DNA of 17,072 bases. Source: an uncultured Bacilli bacterium. Lineage in GTDB: Bacteria; Bacillota_I; Bacilli_A; RF39; UBA660. The DNA lies in NCBI GenBank assembly GCA_934086395.1, contig CAKOIE010000028.1:1-17072 (forward strand), given 5' to 3'. Positions 7,171 to 15,033 of the stretch are shown here, one piece after another. Each line of letters opens with the position of its first letter. The first letter of the stretch is position 1. The translations under genes were made by a program, and so were the position numbers. The notes under the pieces are model-generated. The model saw nothing but the letters and a program-made list of their open reading frames with translations. It was not told where the DNA came from and did not search any database.

Positions 7171-10100
7171 GCTTAATTTTATATATCTTTTTATATTTAA
7201 TGTATCTATTTTTGACATAGTATTTTCATAAACTATTGGTAGGTTTAAATCATATATTTCATTTAATAAAATTAATTGTGCTAAGATAATTAGATTATCT
7301 TTTGTCGCTAGTAAACTATCAAAATGTTCTTTAGTAATTAGGTTTTTTACTTGATATTCTCCAAGTTTTCCGGTTCCTCTAATTGGATAACTAGTATTTC
7401 TAAAAGTATCTATTATAACTTTTGGCAGTCCTGGCATTATTAATTTATTCTCATTAAATATTTGCATGTTATTATCTAATATAATTGTTCCTGTTCTTTT
7501 ATAACGCTCATATATTGGTGTTCCTACTTTTGCAATACAGATGTAATGTTCTCCATTTGTTCCTTCACCGCCATTATGCCTTCCATAATATGTTGACGTT
7601 ATGGCGCCATCGTTGAATATATTATTTAATTTTTCTATAGAGGATGATGTATGTGAAAAATAATTATTTGGTATTACATAATCATGTTCATTTAAACTTT
7701 CAAGATACGCATTTACTTCTTGTTCATTTATTCTTATTTTTTTTGCATCTAATATATTATCTATTTTGTACTTTGGAATATAGAATTCATTTTTAATTTT
7801 TGGTTCTGTTGTTTTAATATATTCTTTTGCCTCTTGAAATAGTCTTTTATCTATATCATTGTAATAGAAGTCATATGTTCCGTCGTCTTTATTTCCGATA
7901 AACCAATCTTCTCCTATATATCCTGATTTATATATATTATCTATTTCCTGATACTTTTTATTATTTTGAAGACAGTAATCATAATAGATAGAATTTATTT
8001 TTATTTTTAATAAATATTTATCTAAATCTTCAAATCTATTTACTTTTTCTCTTTCATATAAATAAATAGGTTCTACATCTTCTGTTACTAATTTATTACT
8101 ATATTTTCCGTAAAGTATAACTTGATTTTTTGAATCTTTTAAATATAGTTCGTTTTTACAATTTGGTGTATATATTTTATCTGTTAACTCATTCAATTTT
8201 TGAAGGTTATCTATATAAATGTTTTTCACATCTATTGGATTCCTACCTATTAGCACAATTTTTATTCCGCCATTTTTCTCATTTCTTGTTTTTTGGATTA
8301 TATCTTTTGCAGTTTTCAAATATATTTCATATATTATTTTTTCTATATCGGGTATATTTTCTATTTCTTCTGTTAATTCTATATTATCAAAACATAATAC
8401 ATCTCCGGTTCTCCATACCCAACTATAGGAAACTATTTTATTGTTTTTTTCTATTTTAAAGAAACGTCCATGTGGATTTATAGCTCCATGTTCAAGACAA
8501 GTTTTTGCTTTTCCATTTGGAGTTAAACAACTAGATACTTTTAAATTGTTTGGTAAAATATATTTCCCTATACCATTTGAGATAATTCTTTTATCATGCA
8601 GAGAAACAAGGCCAAAATCAAGTCCGTTGCTTTTATCATGATAATCTGGGATTGATGATTTTATTCTTTTTCGGTATTCTTCATATAATTTTATTCCATT
8701 AAGTTTTTCTATGAATGGGTCTCCTTTAGCAACATAATTTAGTAATTCTAGATTTTCTTCAATTTCAATATTATATGGAACTAGTAAATTTTTTATAGAT
8801 TTTATTATTTTATTGATTTTTGTAAGAGTTGGTTTTTGATTATTTGATAGAATTTTTTCAAAGGCTAAAATATACGTTTCTAAAGAATATTCTTTTGATA
8901 TTCCATCTTCTATATTTGATTCTACTATAAATTTTTTAAATGCATCAATGAAGGATTTTGGTTTATTTTTTATAATATCTACTATATTTTTCCAGGTGTT
9001 TACATTATAATTTATTAGTTTTTTTGTTGTATTAAAATCTAATAAATTCAGTGATATTATTATATAGTCATCTCCAACAATAATTGTTTTATCTTCTAGT
9101 TCATTTATCATACTTTTTATTTTTCTATATTGCTTGACGTTATAATTTTTTATGTCTTCAACAGTAACATTGCTTGTATTTTTTAATAAATCATCTGATT
9201 TATAATTATGCATTAAATTTTTTTTGTTATTTATTAGAAATATTCTATATACATTTTTTCTTTGTATACCTCTTCTAAATATTCTCTCTAAGTATTCTAA
9301 ATCTTTACTTGTTAGTTTATCTTCATATTCTTTAAGAAACTCTTCTAAGAAAACTTTAAAACACATAAAAAATAACTTGTTTTTTTTATTATCTGTGTAA
9401 CTTTCTTTTGATAAACTAGCTACAGCTGCTAGGAATTCAAAACTGTTGATTGAATCAATTTTATTTATTCTTATTGAATCTAGATTAATTTCATCAATTA
9501 TAAAACTTAAAAATTTATTTTTAAATATGATTTCTGGTTTTTTATCATTTCTAGATATTTTCTTCTCACTTTTAAGAAGTTTTTTCATTAATTCTTTATT
9601 TTTAAATTTGGTTTCTAGTTCTTTGTCATATCTAAATGTTCTTGTCTCACTTATAAGAAGTTTTTCCATTAATTCTTTATTTTTAAGTACTTTGATCCAT
9701 TCTGATTTTTTTAATATATTTGTTATTTTAACATTTTCAATTTTTGATGCATCTATTATTTCTATTATTTTATTAATTGAATTTATATTGTTATTTCTAA
9801 TTTCTTTTTGTAGAAAGTAAAATAATTCATCTATCTCTAATTTTTCAAATACTGTATAATCATATTTTTCTATATTATTATAAGTAAACAACTTTATATC
9901 TTTTTCAAAATACTTATAGAAGACTTTTATTAAATTTGGATGAATATTTTCAATTGTAACTTTACAATTTTTTATATTATATTTGCTTGATAATATATCT
10001 TTCATTTCCTGAAAGTCAATAAATTCATCATTTAACATCGATGATGGAATGTAAATGGTTTTTTTAATTTCTTTTTGAATTTTTTTATAATTTTCCCTTA

Positions 10101-10488
10101 TTATTTTTTCACATACATCTTTATTATCAAGTACCATACATAAGCTTACTAATTCTTGCCCTGTTATATTATCTTTATAAAGATAATATATTTTATTAAA
10201 ATATATATCTAAAATATTTTTATCTTCTTCTAATTGTTTTTTTGTTTTTTTATAATTATTAAAAAATGGTGGCTTTCCATTATCTTTATAATTTATGTAA
10301 CAAAAGATGTCTAATAAAATTTCTCTTATGTTATTTGATGATAATTTGGGTTGTTCTTTTATGATTCTTTCTAGTTTTTTTTCATATAATTCATTTGGTT
10401 TATCTTTCTCTGAATATAATATTGATAAATATTCTACTGTTGCCCAATCGTCTTCTTTTATTCTTTCATGCGTGATTTCACTATTCAA
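7165..10488 (-). CDS. Giant protein of unknown family with an ART-like C-terminus
   Basis: A 1107-residue protein I do not recognise. The start is TTG at 10488: an AAGGGGGC ribosome binding site lies 9 bases upstream and no in-frame ATG occurs nearby. Residues 1 to about 620 are lysine-rich and mainly helical, with a 27-residue segment repeated in tandem near 270-325 (81-bp units in the DNA). Residues about 645-710 (SSCLTPNGKAKTCL; then HGRFFKI, SYSWVWRTGD, LCFDNIE) look like beta strands of an acyltransferase-type sheet, without the usual CoA loop. The last ~175 residues (from about 931) contain YFSHTSSSIEKL..IFNDGAITS, NGEHYICIAK, TGTIIL and GEYQVKNLIT, which resembles an ADP-ribosyltransferase layout with His946 and Glu1044 as candidate active-site residues. 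These domain ideas are inference. No signal peptide. Second gene of an operon, 25 bases after the ankyrin gene. Confidence 0.8.
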   Translation of the reverse strand: MNSEITHERIKEDDWATVEYLSILYSEKDKPNELYEKKLERIIKEQPKLSSNNIREILLDIFCYINYKDNGKPPFFNNYKKTKKQLEEDKNILDIYFNKIYYLYKDNITGQELVSLCMVLDNKDVCEKIIRENYKKIQKEIKKTIYIPSSMLNDEFIDFQEMKDILSSKYNIKNCKVTIENIHPNLIKVFYKYFEKDIKLFTYNNIEKYDYTVFEKLEIDELFYFLQKEIRNNNINSINKIIEIIDASKIENVKITNILKKSEWIKVLKNKELMEKLLISETRTFRYDKELETKFKNKELMKKLLKSEKKISRNDKKPEIIFKNKFLSFIIDEINLDSIRINKIDSINSFEFLAAVASLSKESYTDNKKNKLFFMCFKVFLEEFLKEYEDKLTSKDLEYLERIFRRGIQRKNVYRIFLINNKKNLMHNYKSDDLLKNTSNVTVEDIKNYNVKQYRKIKSMINELEDKTIIVGDDYIIISLNLLDFNTTKKLINYNVNTWKNIVDIIKNKPKSFIDAFKKFIVESNIEDGISKEYSLETYILAFEKILSNNQKPTLTKINKIIKSIKNLLVPYNIEIEENLELLNYVAKGDPFIEKLNGIKLYEEYRKRIKSSIPDYHDKSNGLDFGLVSLHDKRIISNGIGKYILPNNLKVSSCLTPNGKAKTCLEHGAINPHGRFFKIEKNNKIVSYSWVWRTGDVLCFDNIELTEEIENIPDIEKIIYEIYLKTAKDIIQKTRNEKNGGIKIVLIGRNPIDVKNIYIDNLQKLNELTDKIYTPNCKNELYLKDSKNQVILYGKYSNKLVTEDVEPIYLYEREKVNRFEDLDKYLLKIKINSIYYDYCLQNNKKYQEIDNIYKSGYIGEDWFIGNKDDGTYDFYYNDIDKRLFQEAKEYIKTTEPKIKNEFYIPKYKIDNILDAKKIRINEQEVNAYLESLNEHDYVIPNNYFSHTSSSIEKLNNIFNDGAITSTYYGRHNGGEGTNGEHYICIAKVGTPIYERYKRTGTIILDNNMQIFNENKLIMPGLPKVIIDTFRNTSYPIRGTGKLGEYQVKNLITKEHFDSLLATKDNLIILAQLILLNEIYDLNLPIVYENTMSKIDTLNIKRYIKLSN
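9518..9679 (-). repeat. Two tandem 81-bp units inside the giant gene
   Basis: Units 9518-9598 and 9599-9679 line up over their length with scattered differences, and a third partial copy begins at 9680. Shared blocks include AAGAAGTTTTT.CATTAATTC and TTCTTTATTTTTAA, offset by exactly 81 bases. The period is 27 codons, so the frame is kept; the protein repeats are KNKELMEKLL... and KNKELMKKLL.... The divergence shows that the duplication is not brand new. Confidence 0.85.
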
Positions 10489-10513
10489 CTAATTTCGCCC
10501 CCTTTTTTTAATT

Positions 10514-11905
10514 TTATTTTTTAATTTTTACTTTATTTTTTGAAGTTGTTTTTTTAATGACATCCCATAACTCATCACTTTCAAATATACCAATCTCTTC
10601 TAAATCTAATATGCTTTTAATACATTTTTCTAATTCATTTCTTTTTTCTATTAATACATCTTTTTTCTTTTTTAAAAGTAATTTTTCATTTAAATCCAAT
10701 ATTTTTTTTAATTCGCTATTAGTTAAATTATCATAATCTGGAATTTCTGTTTCTACACCAATTCTATTAAGCAGTCCAATTTGATTTTTTACATCAGTAA
10801 TGATTTCTAATAGTTTTTGTTCTAAATCATTTAAAAGGTTTAAGAGTTCTTTCTTATCATTATTTTCTAGGTTTGATATTTGGATAATAAACTCGGCTGT
10901 ATTATTTATTGTTAAATCTGTTTTTATTTTGTCGTTCAAGTCACTTACTATCTTATAATAATTTTCAATTAATTCATTCACTACTTTTTCTTCTTCAATA
11001 AATTCATATTCTTCTAATATATTTCTCAATTGTACCAATTTTTCTATGTTAGTTTTTTCTTTAAATTTATTTATTTCAATTTGAAATATTTTTCGTAATA
11101 ATTCATTATATTTATTCCAAATATTCTCAAATTCATTTTCTTTATTTGTAAGTAATGATTTTTTTGTTAAAATAGCATTCAAATTATTTTTTAAAATAAA
11201 AATAGTATTTTTATTTTCTATTAAATATTTTAAATCTATTTTATCCATTATTTTTTCTAATTCTTTTATTACACTATTTTCTTGTTTTAAAATATCTTCC
11301 AATGTTAAATTACCAATTTCAAATCTATTTACTAATTCTTTTTCTTCTTTTACTAATCTATTAAACCATTCCTTATCTGTATTTTCTGCTTCTTTCTTAT
11401 ATAAGTAAAATGCCTCTTTCAAACCATGTCCATCATTATCCTGACAATCATAATCAAAGTTTGTTCCTAAAGCGTCTAGTATTGGTAAAACTCTTCCTAA
11501 ATAAACTTCACTAGCCATTGCAGTGTGGATAATACTGTCTCCATCATTATCTTTTGTATTAACATTTAAATTATATTTTTTAGCTAGATTTATTAATTTT
11601 AAAATAAATTCTTCTGAATAAGAATAATCTTTTCCGCCATCCGTATACCCATATAATGCTAATTGTATAAAATTATATCCAGTCGTTTCTCCTACATAGT
11701 TTACATCGTGGCGATTTTCTAATAAAATTTTTATGAATTTTAAAACTTTTTCTTCGTCAAATTTATTTTGAACAGCAGCGTGCAGTAAGCTTCCATATTC
11801 ATTTGTAATATTTTTTGAAAATATTCTTTGTATTTCAGCATAGTTAATTTTATTTATTGGTAACTCAAATAATTTTATGGTATTTTCATTTAACAAAGTT
11901 TGCAT
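10514..11905 (-). CDS. Ankyrin-repeat and coiled-coil protein
   Basis: A 463-residue protein starting at the ATG at 11905, which has AAAAAGGGTG (11920-11911) 5 bases upstream; an ATG at 11926 has no ribosome binding site and lies in the core promoter region. Residues about 35-165 hold roughly three ankyrin repeats (GSLLHAAVQN, HDVNYVGETTGYNFIQLALYG, LNVNTKDNDGDSIIHTAM, FDYDCQDNDGH). Residues about 185-450 are strongly helical and rich in Glu, Lys and Leu, as in a long coiled coil, ending in a basic tail. Ankyrin repeats bind proteins. It has no signal peptide. It leads a two-gene operon with the 1107-residue protein, so the two probably act together, perhaps as binding partner or regulator and effector; that link is inference from spacing. 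Confidence 0.85.
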   Translation of the reverse strand: MQTLLNENTIKLFELPINKINYAEIQRIFSKNITNEYGSLLHAAVQNKFDEEKVLKFIKILLENRHDVNYVGETTGYNFIQLALYGYTDGGKDYSYSEEFILKLINLAKKYNLNVNTKDNDGDSIIHTAMASEVYLGRVLPILDALGTNFDYDCQDNDGHGLKEAFYLYKKEAENTDKEWFNRLVKEEKELVNRFEIGNLTLEDILKQENSVIKELEKIMDKIDLKYLIENKNTIFILKNNLNAILTKKSLLTNKENEFENIWNKYNELLRKIFQIEINKFKEKTNIEKLVQLRNILEEYEFIEEEKVVNELIENYYKIVSDLNDKIKTDLTINNTAEFIIQISNLENNDKKELLNLLNDLEQKLLEIITDVKNQIGLLNRIGVETEIPDYDNLTNSELKKILDLNEKLLLKKKKDVLIEKRNELEKCIKSILDLEEIGIFESDELWDVIKKTTSKNKVKIKK

Positions 11906-11927
11906 ATAATCACCCTTTTTGCTCATT

Positions 11928-11936
11928 ACTATAACA
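11928..11936 (-). promoter_or_regulatory. Extended -10 promoter of the ankyrin/giant-protein operon
   Basis: Minus strand TGTTATAGT (11936-11928), with a weak TTTATT at -35 (11956-11951, 17-base spacer). Predicted leader is about 16 bases and contains the ribosome binding site for the ATG at 11905. Confidence 0.5.
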
Positions 11937-12037
11937 TATTTAAAAATATAAATAAAGTCTCTTTTTTTAGTATGTAACTAGATATATTACGGTTCAGTCA
12001 AGGCATTAGAAAATAAGTAAGGTTTGCTCACTTTTTA

Positions 12038-12720
12038 TTATGCTAAGATATTTAAACCTTCAAAACTTTTTGTTAAAGATTCTAATATATCTAAATTTTG
12101 TTTTTTATATGTTAGAATGCAACTTTTTATTATTAAATAATTATTTGCATCTTTCTTACTTCTAAATTTTCCTATCTATTGTTTGATCTTTCCACCTCTT
12201 TGTGATGATTCGACATTATTATTTGTTGATGGTACATTAAAATCTTTTAAAAATAATAATACTTTCTCTCTATCTCCACGTATTTTTGAATTCATTTTTT
12301 GTTATCATATTTTAGTCTTGTAAATAATTTTTGCTTTTTATCAAACATATAATTATTTGTATCATTTCTTAATTCATATTCCCATTCATCTATTATTGAA
12401 TCATATTCTTTAATTATATTTGATAACTCATCATTATTAAATCCTTCTATTTTTTGTCGATGTATTTATTTCTCAAATTATTATACTTTGTGAAAAAATC
12501 TGATATTTTTTTAGTAATTTTAATATCAATTACAACTTTTTCAATATATCTTTTATTTTTATTATTTTCGTTTTTATTTATTTCTATTATTTCTTCCTTA
12601 ACATTACCCGAATAAATAAATTATTCTAATTTATTTATTAAAGAGTGTGGCTTATGATTATATTGACCATCTTTTTGTTTATTAGATTTTTCTCTTTGTT
12701 AATGCCAATATAAAAATGTT
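12038..12720 (-). pseudogene. Decayed IS66-family transposase (C-terminal remnant)
   Basis: Translating the minus strand with frame changes gives a recognisable IS66 transposase tail: NIIKEYDSIIDEWEYEL, then KVLLFLKDFNVPSTNNNVES (the family's D-VP-TNN--E block with the last acidic residue of the DDE triad), then IGKFRSKKDANNYLIIKSCI and a TAA at 12040-12038. It carries at least three frameshifts (two of them in A6 runs where seven are needed, near 12452-12457 and 12296-12301, and one near 12170) and in-frame stops, for example in LINKLE*FIYS. The N-terminal and catalytic-aspartate regions are not recognisable, and I found no convincing terminal inverted repeats. It is a dead relic that marks past insertion between the WYL/SIS and ankyrin units. 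Confidence 0.75.
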
Positions 12721-12989
12721 ATTTTTTGACTAAATTATAATGCAGGAATTCATACATTTTTATTTAATCATTTTATTATATTTTTATATTAGCACTAACA
12801 GGCTAATATTCCTATAATTGTTCCTTCCATTTTGAGTATCACCTCTATTATCATTATAAATGATAAATTTGATATTTACTTGTTTTTTATCTTGAATGAT
12901 AGTTAATTAAATTCATTGATTTTTAATTTTAAATTTTCTTTTAATTCACCAGTATTACATATTATTTAAATTAACTTATCTTTAGAAAT
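12721..12989. other. AT-rich stretch with no recognisable gene
   Basis: About 270 bases lie between the IS66 relic and the stop of the SIS gene. Short open stretches exist on the minus strand (for example DKKQVNIKFIIYNDNRGD around 12835-12890) but stop codons break every frame and I recognise no family. It could be the eroded front of the transposase or of a lost neighbour gene. No clear terminator is visible after the SIS gene. Confidence 0.5.
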
Positions 12990-14264
12990 TTAAATTTGTT
13001 TATTATAATTATATAATTTTTTAACTATGGGTGAATAATTAATTTTTGATAAATCTATTAAGTTTTTTTCGGCTATATATTTGGATAAATACATGCTTTG
13101 AATAAGCATTTGATAATCATCTAATATTTGATCTTTAAACTTTGAATCTATCGTGATTATTAAATTATAATATTTTTTTAATTCTTCTAACATCATTTTA
13201 TCAAATTCAGTATTTCTATTATAATAGATAGCTGTCGCATTGTAGTTATAACCTAGGTTACTTCTTCCATGGCAATAAGAATATTTATCATGTACTACTG
13301 GTATTCCTATACCTGATTCAACCATTGTTGATTCTAAATACTTAGATGCAGTACTGGTATCATAACCACTAAATATTTCATAAACATTACTTGTTGGGTT
13401 AAAATTAAATGGTAATTCTTCAATACAATCTAAAATTAAATTATTATCTTTATTTAAGTAGTAACTTAATAAAATACTAACAGGAACTAATGTTGCTCCA
13501 AGAGATATAAAACTATTTTCTTTAGGAATATTAGTATTATACTTTAAATAAGTTACATTATCATCATTAAAAGAATTGTTAGATAGTAAATATTTTTTTA
13601 GTGAATTTCTAAAAGATAATTCAACTCCATAATTATTTCCACTATAACTGCATGCTATAACATTTTTAAATGGAATATTATTTTGATATAAAAAGTTTCT
13701 TGGCTCACTATTAATTGAAACTATATTATTTTTGATATTAATTACTTTTGAACCAAATTCACTAACAACATTTGATCCTCCAACTCCACTAAATAAGGTT
13801 GGTTCATTTAATTTTGATAATTCATTATTAATATAATCTAAATCGGTATAAAATAATGAATCAACTATTCTGTCTTTTAAAAATTCAAAATTAATTTGCA
13901 TGTTTTTTTGATAGTATTTTTTAAATTGTTTGTAATCTATAATTGGGATAGTATTATTAATTTTACCAATACAACAACAATAGCAATCTGAATTTTCATA
14001 AATCTTATATATTTTTTCATTATATCTTAATATATAACAAGATGTATTTTGGTTAACAAGTCCCATTTTAATACTATATTTATTTAGTTCTTTAAATAAA
14101 TATTTTAGATTATAAATAAATTCTTTGTCCTTTCTACTTAAATATTCTTTGCCATAATGTACAAAGTAGCAGTCATCAAATTCATTATATTTTTCTATAA
14201 AATTTGATAACCATGTTATATATTCGTCGCTTAGAATATACATTATAAATTCTTTATTTTCCAT
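12990..14264 (-). CDS. Double SIS-domain protein with a novel N-terminal region
   Basis: A 424-residue protein. Residues 1 to about 150 match nothing I know and include a cysteine cluster (CYCCC, 94-98). Residues about 157-222 form a SIS fold: FSGVGGSNVVSEFGSK is the phosphosugar-binding loop and ACSYSGNNYG the second signature. A second SIS half (about 295-370) has STMVESGIGIPVVHDK followed by CHGRSN, where GlmS/FrlB-type isomerases carry catalytic Glu and His. SIS pairs bind or isomerise sugar phosphates; the substrate here is unknown and the N-terminal part is unlike GlmS. It starts with ATG 7 bases after AAAGGAG, but that site lies in the 3' arm of a strong hairpin. It follows the WYL regulator by 51 bases, so it is probably controlled by it or by the hairpin. 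Confidence 0.8.
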   Translation of the reverse strand: MENKEFIMYILSDEYITWLSNFIEKYNEFDDCYFVHYGKEYLSRKDKEFIYNLKYLFKELNKYSIKMGLVNQNTSCYILRYNEKIYKIYENSDCYCCCIGKINNTIPIIDYKQFKKYYQKNMQINFEFLKDRIVDSLFYTDLDYINNELSKLNEPTLFSGVGGSNVVSEFGSKVINIKNNIVSINSEPRNFLYQNNIPFKNVIACSYSGNNYGVELSFRNSLKKYLLSNNSFNDDNVTYLKYNTNIPKENSFISLGATLVPVSILLSYYLNKDNNLILDCIEELPFNFNPTSNVYEIFSGYDTSTASKYLESTMVESGIGIPVVHDKYSYCHGRSNLGYNYNATAIYYNRNTEFDKMMLEELKKYYNLIITIDSKFKDQILDDYQMLIQSMYLSKYIAEKNLIDLSKINYSPIVKKLYNYNKQI

Positions 14265-14303
14265 AAAAAATCTCCTTTCAAGTTAAATATAACTCAAAAG
14301 GAG
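14265..14303 (-). promoter_or_regulatory. Attenuator-like hairpin that sequesters the SIS gene ribosome binding site
   Basis: On the minus-strand RNA, CTCCTTTTGAGTT (14303-14291) pairs along all 13 positions (two G-U) with AACTTGAAAGGAG (14284-14272), around a 6-base loop. One A and six U residues (14270-14265) follow, and then comes the ATG of the SIS gene. The structure has the form of an intrinsic terminator placed between the WYL and SIS genes, and its 3' arm is the AAAGGAG ribosome binding site of the SIS gene. Transcription or translation of the SIS gene should be low while the hairpin is formed. What opens it is unknown. Confidence 0.7.
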
Positions 14304-14315
14304 GTAATATTTCGT

Positions 14316-14918
14316 CTACTCATATTTTTCATTTAATAGTTTATATTGTATTATTCTTTTTAATTCAAAATGTCTTATATCTTGTTTCTTTTCACAAAAA
14401 GCAGCACAATACCATCCCTCTTGAAATAAGAACATTTCGATGGGATCTATAATCCTTTCATTTTCGCCTTCGCCATAGGAATAATATAATATCTTAACTT
14501 TTCTTTTTTCTTTAATTGCTCTTGTTAATAAGTTGTATTTTTTTCCGTTTTCATCTTTTAAATTTAATTCTTGTTCTTCTTGTTTGCTTCCTATATATAC
14601 ACCTTTAATTTTATCTTGCAAAATAATTAGTTCTTCTTTTTTCTTTTTGTCTTTTTCTTGAGAAATGTATGTATTTAGTAATTCAGCATCTTTTAATTTA
14701 AATTTTCTTATGGGAGTGCGAACTCTTTGATTCAAAACATATCCTCCGTAAGGCCCCATAATTGTGTCAATATAAATTCCTGCTTTTTCTAAATCTTCTT
14801 TGTAAACTCTAATCATTCTTTCTGATACTTCAAGTTTATTAGAAAGTTCATTAATACTATACTTTTTACCTGTTTGTAATAATTCTAGCATTGTAATTAC
14901 ATTAGATACTTTAGACAT
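14316..14918 (-). CDS. Short HTH-WYL transcriptional regulator
   Basis: About 200 residues from the ATG at 14918 (AGGTGG 5 bases upstream); a GTG at 14927 is a possible earlier start. Residues about 1-55 form a DeoR/HTH_11-type winged helix (LLQTGKKYSINELSNKLEVS, then RMIRVYKEDLEKAGI) followed by the GPYGGYVL wing. Residues about 120-200 form a WYL domain (KVKILYYSYGE, DPIEMFLFQEGWYCAAF, RHFELKRI). The signature triplet reads Trp-Tyr-Cys instead of Trp-Tyr-Leu. Standard family members are about 300 residues with a C-terminal WCX extension; this one stops right after WYL. WYL domains sense ligands such as nucleotides or nucleic acid and often control phage-defence loci. It likely controls itself and the adjoining SIS gene. 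Confidence 0.85.
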   Translation of the reverse strand: MSKVSNVITMLELLQTGKKYSINELSNKLEVSERMIRVYKEDLEKAGIYIDTIMGPYGGYVLNQRVRTPIRKFKLKDAELLNTYISQEKDKKKKEELIILQDKIKGVYIGSKQEEQELNLKDENGKKYNLLTRAIKEKRKVKILYYSYGEGENERIIDPIEMFLFQEGWYCAAFCEKKQDIRHFELKRIIQYKLLNEKYE

Positions 14919-15033
14919 AAATACCACCTGACCTTTTATTTATTAACTATTTATACTAACATTTTTAGCATATATTATTGAATTTTAAATCATAATAACA
15001 TTTAATTTATATAATTTTAATTTAAAGTTAACA

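Noticed and set aside
8130..8641. Several plus-strand open frames opposite the giant gene (also 9446-9820 and 10307-10492)
   Set aside because: Phe/Ile/Leu/Ser-rich antisense of Lys/Glu/Asn-rich coding; no start signals.
11906..11926. ATG at 11926 as the start of the ankyrin protein
   Set aside because: It abuts the -10 box and has no ribosome binding site, while the ATG at 11905 has AAAAAGGGTG.
11980..12037. GACTGAACCGTAA-type sequence beyond the IS66 relic as a terminal inverted repeat
   Set aside because: No matching copy found on the other side of the relic, so the element end cannot be defined.
12301..12302. TGA in the IS66 relic read as Trp (genetic code 4)
   Set aside because: The frame after it does not continue the transposase; the homology continues in another frame, so it is a frameshift.
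14296..14304. AAAAGGAGG on the plus strand looks like a perfect ribosome binding site
   Set aside because: It is the 5' arm of the minus-strand hairpin; no rightward reading frame follows.
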